64,000 nucleotides of DNA from JBDSKH01 sp035495435 (GTDB lineage: Bacteria; Actinomycetota; Actinomycetes; Actinomycetales; Microbacteriaceae). The position numbers and the translations under genes were made by a program. Of this stretch, positions 57,521 through 64,000 are shown piece after piece (position 1 is the stretch's first letter; each line of letters begins with the position of its first letter). The stretch covers positions 17,934 to 81,933 of the forward strand of contig DATJFV010000051.1 of assembly GCA_035495435.1 (NCBI GenBank), in the 5' to 3' direction. Under the pieces are notes generated by a model. The model was not told the origin of the DNA and did no database searches. It was given only the letters and a program-made list of their open reading frames with translations.

Positions 57521-58435
57521 TCACCAGTGCTCGGCACCAGCCAGGGAGGTCGGCGCCGGACGGTAGCCGAGCCGCTCGCGCGCCGCCGTCAGGTCGAGGG
57601 TGCGTTCCATGCCCAACTGCGAGACGGCGTACCGGGTCAACCGGGGGCGGGTCCGGGTGATGCGGGCCGCCGCCTCGAGCGACCCGGCCAGCGCGAACGC
57701 CGCACCGTACGGGATCGACGCGAGCCGGGCATCCGCCCCCCGACGCTCCAGGAACTCGCGCAGCACCGCCGACAGCAGCACGGGCACGTCGTCGGCGATG
57801 TTGTAGGTGCCGCGGGGCGAGGCGGGATCGAGGCTGCGCCGCACCGCGAGCACCAGGTTGCCGATACCGGTGAGGCTGTGCCGCACCTCCGCCCCCTCGG
57901 GCAGCAGCAGGCGGCGCCGGCGGACCGCGGCGAGCAGCCGGGGCAGGAGGGTGGTGTCACCCGGTCCGTACACGGCGTGCGGGCGCAGGATCACCGCGTC
58001 GGCTCCGGCCAGCTCGAACTCGGCGAGGGTCTTCGACTCGGAGTAGCTGCTGAGGTGACGGCGCACCGGAGCCGCATCCTCGCGGATCTCGATGCTCGGC
58101 TCGAACGCGTCGTACACGCTCGACGTCGACAGGTGCACGATGCGCGCGTCGGGGAAGCTGCGCACCACGGCACGCGTGCCGTCGCGGTTCACCCGCAGGG
58201 CGGCGCCGAGCGGCGCCCAGTCGTCGGCGAGGGCGGCGCAGTGCACCACCGCCTGGAAGTCGCGGTCGGCACGCAGCGGACCGGTCGTCAGATCCCAGAC
58301 GCGGTACCGGGCGTGCGGGTGGCTCCAGGCGTCGGGGCGGCGGCCGAAGCCGACGACCTCGTGGTCGAGGTCGGCCAGAGCCGTCGCGACTGCCCCGCCG
58401 ATGAAACCGCCGACGCCGGTCACCGCGATCCTCAT
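57521..58435 (-). CDS. OleD-like NAD(P)-dependent epimerase/dehydrogenase
   Basis: 304 aa. Extended short-chain dehydrogenase: Rossmann GVGGFIGG at residues 7-14, STSSVYD with catalytic Ser, and YSESK (YxxxK, about residue 128). OleD reduces the 2-alkyl-3-keto acid made by OleA to the 3-hydroxy acid; here the call rests on operon context (OleA- and OleC-like genes) and the SDR fold. ATG at 58435 overlaps the OleC-like stop (ATGA); longer upstream frames fall in oleC and are rejected. Last gene of the operon. Confidence 0.8.
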   Translation of the reverse strand: MRIAVTGVGGFIGGAVATALADLDHEVVGFGRRPDAWSHPHARYRVWDLTTGPLRADRDFQAVVHCAALADDWAPLGAALRVNRDGTRAVVRSFPDARIVHLSTSSVYDAFEPSIEIREDAAPVRRHLSSYSESKTLAEFELAGADAVILRPHAVYGPGDTTLLPRLLAAVRRRRLLLPEGAEVRHSLTGIGNLVLAVRRSLDPASPRGTYNIADDVPVLLSAVLREFLERRGADARLASIPYGAAFALAGSLEAAARITRTRPRLTRYAVSQLGMERTLDLTAARERLGYRPAPTSLAGAEHW

Positions 58436-60120
58436 GACCGAGCGCCCAGCATCGCGGCGAGCCGCGTTCGGTCGAGCTTGCGGCTGCGGCCCCGTCGCGG
58501 CAGTTCGTCGAGGGCGACCACGTCGTCGGGCAGGGCGCCGGCATCGATCAGACCGGGCAGGGCGCGGGCGATCCGGTCGGCGAGCCCCGGTGTCGCCGGG
58601 GTGACCGCCACCACGATCCGGTCGTCGCCGATCTCGTCGGCGATTCCGACCATCGCCGCGTCGGTCACCCCGGGCAGCCCGGCGATGATCGGCTCGTAGA
58701 GCCCCGGGTACACGTTCTGGGTGCCCCGGATGAACATGTCCTTCGCGCGCCCCAGCAGTGTGAGCCGGTCGCCGTCGAGGCGGGCCAGGTCTCCGGTGCG
58801 CAGCTCGGTGAGCGGATGCCGCGGCAGCTCGGCGAGATATCCGCGCGCAAGTCCCGGGCCGGCCAGCACCAGCTCGCCGTCGTCGATCCGCGCGGAAACC
58901 CCCGGCGCGAGACGCCCCACCGGGTCGCCCGCACCCGGGGCGACCCCCGCATCCGCTGCACGCAGCTTCTCCACCCCGTCGGCGATCGCCACCGGAAGGA
59001 TCTCGGTCATGCCGTAGACGCACCGGATGCGCGCGGCGGGGAACCGGGCGTGCGCGCGCTCGAGCAGGGGGCGCAGCACGGGGGCACCGCCGAGCACCAG
59101 GGTGTCGAGATGCGGCGGGGTGAGGTCGGGGCGGTGCTCGAGGGCGCGCAGCAGGGCGTCGAGCGCGGCGGGGACGGCGAACAGCAGCTCGGCGTCGGGC
59201 AGCAGTGCAAGGTACTGCTCGGGCGAGGCGCCGGGGTTCGCGCCGTACGGGGGCATCGTCCAGTGCGCCCCGGCGATCAGTGCGGGGATCCCGACCATCA
59301 GCTGGTCGGTCAGGACGCGCTGGCCGGGCCGGATGCCGACCTCGGCGGCGAACCCGGCGAGTCCCGCGCCGAGGCTGGCGCGAGTGTGCACGACGGCTTT
59401 CGGGGCATCGGTGGTGCCGGAGGTGAAGATGACGAGCGCGTCGGCGTCGGGTGCGGGTGCGGGTGCGGGTGCGGGTGCGGGTGCGGGTGCGGGTGCGGGG
59501 GTAGCCACCTGCGCGGATGAGGAACTTTGCGCGACACGCCGTTGCTCTGAAGCCAGCCCCCGGCGTGTCGGGTGGAGTTCCTCATTCGCGCACGTGGTGC
59601 CATCGGCGCCGGCGGTGTCGGCGCCGGCGGCGCCCCGCAGCAGCCGACGCAGCGGCACCGCACCCCGCGGCACCCCCGGAAGCCACGGCCCGGCATACAC
59701 GTGCCGCGCCTCGGGCACCAGTCGCCCGTACGGAGCAAGCTCCAGCCCGCGGCGCCGTGCCACCCGCCGCAGCAGCCCCGAACTGGCCAGGTACAGCACC
59801 GACTCCGCCGCGACGAACCGGGGCGCCGCGAGCGCCGTGCGGGCCCGGAACAGCGCCTCACCCGCACCGGGGTCGGCGAAGACCACCACCCCGCCGGCGT
59901 GCACGATGCCCAGGGCCAGCACCACCGCATCCGGCCCGGGACGCACCGAGAACAGCACCCGGTCGCCCGGCGCGAGCCCCTCGTGGCGCAGACCCGCGGC
60001 GACCGAGCGGATCGCAGCGGCAAGCTCGCGGTAGCTGAGGGTGCGGCGCCCCGCGGTGAGCGCGGGTGCGTCGGCGTGGCGTTCGGCGGCGGTGAGCACC
60101 TCGTGCAGCAGATCGGTCAC
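58432..60120 (-). CDS. OleC-like adenylate-forming enzyme (beta-lactone synthetase type)
   Basis: 562 aa. ANL-superfamily: A3 P-loop FTSGTTDAPKAVVHT (about residue 242), A5 YGMTEILPVA, A7 TGDLARLDGDRLTLLG, hinge GRAKDMF and C-terminal Lys region SRKLDR. In olefin synthesis OleC adenylates the 3-hydroxy acid and closes a beta-lactone. The stretch just before A3 (about residues 175-240) is an extra, in-frame palindromic insertion plus an (AP)n run of about 18 residues. GTG at 60120 overlaps the P450 stop. Confidence 0.82.
   Translation of the reverse strand: MTDLLHEVLTAAERHADAPALTAGRRTLSYRELAAAIRSVAAGLRHEGLAPGDRVLFSVRPGPDAVVLALGIVHAGGVVVFADPGAGEALFRARTALAAPRFVAAESVLYLASSGLLRRVARRRGLELAPYGRLVPEARHVYAGPWLPGVPRGAVPLRRLLRGAAGADTAGADGTTCANEELHPTRRGLASEQRRVAQSSSSAQVATPAPAPAPAPAPAPAPAPDADALVIFTSGTTDAPKAVVHTRASLGAGLAGFAAEVGIRPGQRVLTDQLMVGIPALIAGAHWTMPPYGANPGASPEQYLALLPDAELLFAVPAALDALLRALEHRPDLTPPHLDTLVLGGAPVLRPLLERAHARFPAARIRCVYGMTEILPVAIADGVEKLRAADAGVAPGAGDPVGRLAPGVSARIDDGELVLAGPGLARGYLAELPRHPLTELRTGDLARLDGDRLTLLGRAKDMFIRGTQNVYPGLYEPIIAGLPGVTDAAMVGIADEIGDDRIVVAVTPATPGLADRIARALPGLIDAGALPDDVVALDELPRRGRSRKLDRTRLAAMLGARS
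59449..59498. repeat. 6-bp minisatellite in the oleC-like gene
   Basis: About eight copies of GGTGCG keep frame and encode an Ala-Pro run directly before the ATP-binding loop. Confidence 0.85.
59510..59592. repeat. 83-bp palindromic element inside the oleC-like gene
   Basis: Two 32-base arms (59510-59541, 59561-59592) are inverted copies with about 26 matches, around a 19-base loop. Both arms share TGAGGAACT and CGACACGCCG. The element has no stop in the oleC frame. Confidence 0.8.
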
Positions 60121-61298
60121 GCCTGCACCTCGAGCGCCGCATACGACGGGATCAGCACCCCGCGCGCCGGTCGCCGTGCCCGCACCCGCAGCTGCGGGGT
60201 CTGCAGCAGTGCGTCGAGCACCAGCCGGATCTGCGCCATCGCCAGCGGCGCGCCGAGGCAGTAGTGCACGCCCGCTCCGAACCAGAGCTGCTTCAGCTGC
60301 GCCGCCGGGTTCGTCTGCGGGTCGAATTCGCCGAGCGCCCGGTCGGCGAGGAAGGTGGCCAGGATCACCCGGTCGCCGGGTCGCACCGCGACGTCGCCGA
60401 TGCGTCCGGGCGCGATCGTGGAGCGCAGCATCACCGGCGACGGGGTGGTGACCCGCAGCCCCTCGGCGATCGCCGGTTCGACGAACGCACGGTCGGCGGC
60501 GAGGCGGGGAACGTACGACACGATGGTCTCGGTGCCGGTCAGCACGAACGCGCCCACCGCGCCGAGCGCTTCGCGTTCGTCGAGGCCGAGCGCGCGCATC
60601 CGCCCCGGCACCGTCGACTCGTCGCCGTGGTACGCGCGGGCGGCATGGTCGCCGAGCTCGCCCAGGATGCCGCGCGCGACCTCCAGCTGACGTGCGGTCA
60701 GGCGCGGGCGGGCCAGCGACACGAACCCGGTCACCGCGGAGACGCGGGTGAACAGCTCGTCATCGAGCACCTCGCTGTCGCCGCCACCCGCACCGCCGCC
60801 CGCGCCGCCCGAGAGCCCCACCAGCCGCGCGATCACCGCCGACGCCCCGCGCCGGGCGTGCTGCACGAGGTCCACGCGCTCCCCCGCGGCCATCTGCCGG
60901 GCGAGAACCCGAGTGGTCGCCCCGAGCGACTCGGCGACCAGAGCCTCGACCGCGGCGGGGGCGAACAGCGGCGCGAGCCGGCGCCGCAGCGCCAGGTGAT
61001 CGGCGCCCTCCATGTTGAGCAGCACGCTCGGGCCGAGCACCGGCGTCCAGAGATCGCTGGGGGCACCGGGGCCGTTCTTGGTGAAACCGGCGGTGTCCAT
61101 CAGCACACCGCGCAGCAGGGCCGCGTCGGTGACCAGCACCCCGAGACCGGGGATGCGCGCGGCCGGTCGGCGCACCGCACGCAGCAGCGGGTAGGCGAGC
61201 GGATGCGCGGCGCGCATCACGCGCTCCTCGTTGCGGCGCGCGGTGCGCAGCCCCGTTGCGCCTCTCGCCGCCACCGCAGCCACCCGGTCGCCCCTCAT
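60117..61298 (-). CDS. Cytochrome P450 within the ole-like operon
   Basis: 393 aa from ATG at 61298 (ATGA overlap with the glycosyltransferase stop). Heme-Cys motif WFGAGVHYCLGAPLAM (about residue 345), I-helix VLTGTETIVS, K-helix EGLRVTTPSP, and a meander region shorter than usual. The acid-Thr pair argues for a monooxygenase rather than a peroxygenase such as OleT. Overlaps on both sides tie it to the pathway: oxidation of the alkyl chains or of the lactone product is inferred. Confidence 0.92.
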   Translation of the reverse strand: MRGDRVAAVAARGATGLRTARRNEERVMRAAHPLAYPLLRAVRRPAARIPGLGVLVTDAALLRGVLMDTAGFTKNGPGAPSDLWTPVLGPSVLLNMEGADHLALRRRLAPLFAPAAVEALVAESLGATTRVLARQMAAGERVDLVQHARRGASAVIARLVGLSGGAGGGAGGGDSEVLDDELFTRVSAVTGFVSLARPRLTARQLEVARGILGELGDHAARAYHGDESTVPGRMRALGLDEREALGAVGAFVLTGTETIVSYVPRLAADRAFVEPAIAEGLRVTTPSPVMLRSTIAPGRIGDVAVRPGDRVILATFLADRALGEFDPQTNPAAQLKQLWFGAGVHYCLGAPLAMAQIRLVLDALLQTPQLRVRARRPARGVLIPSYAALEVQA

Positions 61299-62077
61299 CG
61301 GATGTCCACGTGCTCGGGCCGGTAGGCGTGATCCTTGTACCAGAGCAGGGTGTTGCGCAGCCCCCAGGCCTGCACCCGGCGCGACGAGCCCTGCACGACC
61401 ACGTCGCGGCGGCGGGCGTAGTCGCGGGTGAGGCGTCGCACCGCGTTCACCAGCGCGCGGTCCTCGTGCACGTCCTCGATGCGGGTGCGCGGAAAACCGC
61501 CCGCGGCGAGGTACAGCTCCGCGGTGATGCCGACGTTGCATCCCGCGGCCATCATGTAGGGGCCGAGGTACTCGGGGCTGCGGTTGCCGGGCCGCACCCG
61601 GCCGAACGCCTCCGCGAGGAACACCGCGGCACGCAGCAGCGCGCGGGTGCCCCGGCCGAGACCTTCGTCGTGCCGGGGAACGAGCTCCCCGCCGACCAGC
61701 CTCAGGCCGAGGCCGCCCTCGGCACGCGGGGTGAGGGCACGGCGCACCGACGCGGTCCAGTCGGCACGGGGAAGGCAGTCGGCGTCGGTGCGGGCCAGCA
61801 GCTCCGCGCCGGCGGCGATGGCGGCGCGCATGCCGGTGTCGGCGGCGGCACCCGTTCCCTTCTGCGGTTCGGTGATGACGCGCCACCGGTGAAGGCCCCG
61901 CTCGGCGGCGAAGCGCGCGACCAGGCCGGCCGTGTCATCGCTCGAGCCGTTGTCGACGAAGACGACGTCGATGTCGCCGTCGCGCTGGGCGGCGAGCGCC
62001 TCGAGGGTGGGGGTGATGCCGGCCACCTCGTTGAGCATCGGCACGACGACGGCCAACCGCCGCGCGGCACCGGTCAC
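61295..62077 (-). CDS. Family 2 glycosyltransferase of the ole-like operon
   Basis: 260 aa, GT-A fold, no membrane helix. N-terminal VVVPMLNEVAGI, VFVDNGSSDDT, metal-binding DxD in ARTDADCLP (about residue 95), GPYMMAAGCNVGI and an acidic IEDVHEDRAL (catalytic base region). Inverting GT2 enzymes transfer a sugar from a nucleotide donor. It is coupled by 4-bp overlaps to the OleA-like and P450 genes, so it likely decorates the operon product; a glycosyltransferase is not part of known ole clusters. Confidence 0.85.
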   Translation of the reverse strand: MTGAARRLAVVVPMLNEVAGITPTLEALAAQRDGDIDVVFVDNGSSDDTAGLVARFAAERGLHRWRVITEPQKGTGAAADTGMRAAIAAGAELLARTDADCLPRADWTASVRRALTPRAEGGLGLRLVGGELVPRHDEGLGRGTRALLRAAVFLAEAFGRVRPGNRSPEYLGPYMMAAGCNVGITAELYLAAGGFPRTRIEDVHEDRALVNAVRRLTRDYARRRDVVVQGSSRRVQAWGLRNTLLWYKDHAYRPEHVDIR

Positions 62078-63075
62078 AGCTGCACCGCCATCAGCCCGAG
62101 CGAGATGCCTCCCGCCAGCCCGATCAAGAGCACCCGCGAGCCCGGCCGCACCATCCCGCGCTCCTGCGCCAGGTGCAGCTGCAGCGGCAAGGTCACCGAG
62201 GCCAAGTTGCCGTGGTCGGCGATGGTGAGCACGGTGCGGTCGCCGGGGACGCCGAGCCGCTCGAAGATCGGCGGCAGATACGGCAGCGCGACCTGGTGGA
62301 TGGCGACCAGGTCGAAGTCGTGCCAGGTCCAGCCGTTCTCAGCCAACAGGTCGAGCACCGGCTGCGGCCCCAGCTCGAGGAAGGCCTGCTGCAGCGCGCG
62401 GCCGTCCATGTCGAAGAACGCCGCATCCGGGTCGTGCGGGCGCATCGTGCCGCCGCCGGGCAGCGTGCCGACGTCCCAATGCTGCGAGGCCGCCACGAAA
62501 CGGGAGGCCAGGATGCCGGCCTCGCCCTCGTGGCCCTCGAGCACCAGCGCGGCGCCGCCGTCGCTCATCGTGTAGCCGGGGAACGACCGGATGAACTCGT
62601 CGTGATCGCGCAGATCCCAGCGCACCGCGACACTCGGCCCCTCGCCGCTGGCGATCAGCACCCGGCGGTAGGCGCCGGAGCGGATGAGGGCGTCGGCCAC
62701 CTGCATGGCGTTGACCACCGAGTTGCAGGCGTTCTTCACATCCATCACGGGGGCGTCGATGCCGAGCTTGGCGGCGACGATGTGGCTCGTCGCGGGCTCC
62801 ACCAGGTCCTGGCTGGCGCTGGCGAACAGCACCAGGTCGATCGGACCGGGGGCCTGGGCCAGCGCCTGCCGCGACGCGGCGACCGCGAGATCGGAGGCCT
62901 GCCACCCCGCAGGCCGCTCGTGCACCGTGCGCACCCCCGTCATCCGGGAGATCAGGCCCGTGGCCAGCCGCACGTGCGGGTTGCGTGCGCGCAGCCGGCG
63001 TTCGGTGTCGGCCGTGCGACGCACCGTCTCCGGGAGGTAAACGCCGAGGCCGGCGATGCGGGTGGAGACAGGCAC
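62074..63075 (-). CDS. OleA-like thiolase (3-oxoacyl-ACP synthase III family)
   Basis: 333 aa from GTG at 63075 (7 bases after TAGGCT; an upstream GTG at 63102 would add nine residues). Thiolase fold with catalytic Cys117 in VKNACNSV, His in AIHQVALPYL (about 240), Asn in DHGNLASV (about 273), and Glu93 in LVEPATS, matching the extra Glu used by OleA for head-to-head Claisen condensation of two acyl-CoAs. FabH lacks that Glu context. First gene of the five-gene operon. Confidence 0.85.
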   Translation of the reverse strand: MPVSTRIAGLGVYLPETVRRTADTERRLRARNPHVRLATGLISRMTGVRTVHERPAGWQASDLAVAASRQALAQAPGPIDLVLFASASQDLVEPATSHIVAAKLGIDAPVMDVKNACNSVVNAMQVADALIRSGAYRRVLIASGEGPSVAVRWDLRDHDEFIRSFPGYTMSDGGAALVLEGHEGEAGILASRFVAASQHWDVGTLPGGGTMRPHDPDAAFFDMDGRALQQAFLELGPQPVLDLLAENGWTWHDFDLVAIHQVALPYLPPIFERLGVPGDRTVLTIADHGNLASVTLPLQLHLAQERGMVRPGSRVLLIGLAGGISLGLMAVQL

Positions 63076-63082
63076 GAGCGCG

Positions 63083-63088
63083 AGCCTA
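63083..63088 (-). promoter_or_regulatory. Leaderless -10 element (TAGGCT) of the ole-like operon
   Basis: On the minus strand TAGGCT, seven bases, then the GTG at 63075. It is the only promoter seen for the five coupled genes. Confidence 0.6.
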
Positions 63089-63109
63089 TCGGGGGGCCCC
63101 ACGCACCGT

Positions 63110-63115
63110 TACGCT
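63110..63115 (+). promoter_or_regulatory. Leaderless -10 element (TACGCT) for the DUF2207 gene
   Basis: TACGCT, seven bases (CTGACCC), then the GTG at 63123. Confidence 0.6.
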
Positions 63116-63122
63116 CTGACCC

Positions 63123-64000
63123 GTGAAGAACCCGATCCGCCTGGCACTGTCCGCGACGGCCGCCCTGCTGCTGGCGCTCGCGCCGCTCTCGGCGGCATCG
63201 GCCGCACCGGCGGAGGCGCAAGTGCCCGCCGTCTCGGCGTTCGGAGCCGGACCCGACGACTTCACGTTCGACTCGTTCGACGTCGTCTACGACCTCGGAC
63301 TCACCGGTGACGGGCGCTCGACCGCCGAGGTCACCGAGACTTTGGTGGCCGAGTTTCCCGACTTCGACCAGAACCACGGCATTTTGCGCGCAATCCCGGT
63401 GACGTACGACGGTCACCCGATTCGGCTCGATGTGCATTCGGTAACGGACGAGAACGGCAACCGCTGGAACTACGACACCAGCGTCGACAAAGAAAACATC
63501 GTGATGCAGATCGGCGACGGTGACGTCTATCTGCACGGTCGGCAAACGTTCGTGATCACGTACACGATTCAGAACGTCACCCGGTACTTCCCCGATACCG
63601 GCGACGACGAGTTCTACTGGGACACCAACGGCCTTCTTTGGCCTCAAACCTTCGGCGAGGTGAGCGCCACCGTGAACCTGCGGGACGGGCTCGCGCAGAA
63701 ACTGCAGAGCACCGACTGCTACTTCGGGGCCGAGGGGTCGACCGACCCGTGCGAGATCAGTGACGGTGCCGACGGCACCGTGACCGCACGGGTGACCGAC
63801 GTGCCGGCGTACCAGAACATGACGATCGTCCTCGGGTTCCCGCAAGGCACCTTCGCCCCGGCCGACTTCAGCATCTTCGACTACGTGCCCCTCGGCGGCA
63901 TCGTCGGCATCCTGGGCACGATCGGCGCCGCCCTGAGCGCCCTGGTGCTGCGGTTCACCACGCTGCGCGATGCTCGCGGCACCGGCATCATCATCGCCCA
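63123..64000 (+). CDS. DUF2207 domain-containing membrane protein (C-terminus outside window)
   Basis: 292 codons visible. Signal peptide at about residues 1-28 (ALSATAALLLALAPLSAASA), then the DUF2207 extracytoplasmic domain (FDSFDVVYDLGLTGDGRSTAEVTETL, HGILRAIPVTYDG, FYWDTNG), and a membrane helix near residues 258-280 before the edge. Family role unknown; often surface-exposed membrane proteins. Divergent from the OleA-like gene over 47 bp. Confidence 0.88.
   Translation, partial: MKNPIRLALSATAALLLALAPLSAASAAPAEAQVPAVSAFGAGPDDFTFDSFDVVYDLGLTGDGRSTAEVTETLVAEFPDFDQNHGILRAIPVTYDGHPIRLDVHSVTDENGNRWNYDTSVDKENIVMQIGDGDVYLHGRQTFVITYTIQNVTRYFPDTGDDEFYWDTNGLLWPQTFGEVSATVNLRDGLAQKLQSTDCYFGAEGSTDPCEISDGADGTVTARVTDVPAYQNMTIVLGFPQGTFAPADFSIFDYVPLGGIVGILGTIGAALSALVLRFTTLRDARGTGIIIA

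Noticed and set aside
60117..61298. OleT-type P450 fatty-acid decarboxylase (CYP152)
   Set aside because: The I-helix keeps the Glu-Thr pair of monooxygenases and the protein does not look like CYP152, so alkene formation by this route is unlikely.
62074..63075. Plain FabH for fatty-acid synthesis
   Set aside because: The gene is coupled to OleC- and OleD-like genes, has the EPAT Glu context of OleA and lacks neighbouring fab genes.

Overview
This window is a chromosomal segment of a very GC-rich actinobacterium. The best fit is the family Microbacteriaceae, probably Microbacterium or a close relative. The evidence is the strong G/C bias at third codon positions, many GTG starts, DUF4245, DUF4307, DUF501 and DUF222-HNH proteins, and a familiar block of actinobacterial housekeeping genes. 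Coding density is extreme: no gap without a gene exceeds about 150 bases. I see no prophage, insertion sequence, CRISPR array or rRNA. Two tRNA genes are present. The family-level placement is inferred from gene content, not from a marker-gene comparison.

Layout. (1) 1-11.5 kb: housekeeping genes: xseA/xseB, a DUF4245 protein, beta-carbonic anhydrase, fumC, an EEP-family phosphatase/nuclease, a prepilin-peptidase-like protein, a PIN-PhoH ATPase, a class V aminotransferase, undecaprenyl diphosphate synthase, a hemolysin III/PAQR protein, DUF4307 and greA. (2) 11.5-18.7 kb: ilvA, an AI-2E family exporter, a YcaQ/AlkX-type DNA glycosylase, a secreted Thr-rich protein with a calcium-binding repeat, htpX and lemA. 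(3) 18.7-24.5 kb: a translationally coupled catabolic operon: TetR regulator, MFS sugar transporter, PLP fold-III enzyme, sugar-lactone oxidase and GH1 beta-glucosidase. (4) 24.5-51.8 kb: a conserved minus-strand backbone (glmU, prs, rplY, pth, mfd, mazG, eno, ftsB-like, DUF501). It is interrupted by blocks for gluconate/6-phosphogluconate (gntK, gnd), acyl-CoA metabolism (glutaryl-CoA dehydrogenase-like, two family III CoA-transferases), hisS, DUF222-HNH and membrane proteins. (5) 51.8-56.2 kb: a TetR/efflux pair with a tandem operator, a nucleoside hydrolase fused in transcription to tRNA-Gln, a MarR regulator and a TMEM175-like channel. (6) 56.3-63.1 kb: a biosynthetic locus. (7) 63.1 kb to the end: a DUF2207 membrane protein running off the window.

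The most interesting system is the locus at 56.3-63.1 kb. Five minus-strand genes each overlap the next by 4 bases. They encode an OleA-like thiolase, a family 2 glycosyltransferase, a cytochrome P450, an OleC-like adenylate-forming enzyme and an OleD-like reductase. A second, related P450 faces them. OleA, OleD and OleC make a beta-lactone from two acyl-CoAs. OleB, which would decarboxylate it to an alkene, is absent here. The locus therefore looks like a maker of a retained, possibly oxidised and glycosylated beta-lactone or related lipid. The oleC gene also carries an in-frame 83-bp palindromic insertion and a 6-bp minisatellite.

Gene expression has a clear signature. At least 24 genes begin 6 or 7 bases after a TAnnnT hexamer with no ribosome binding site, which is the hallmark of leaderless transcription. 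Several divergent gene pairs are only 17-33 bp apart, with -10 hexamers that touch or overlap. One further gene, the nucleoside hydrolase, starts one base after the 3' end of tRNA-Gln, so tRNA processing should itself create a leaderless mRNA. Short in-frame tandem repeats recur at protein ends and linkers (ilvA, mazG, the CoA-transferase, TMEM175, oleC).
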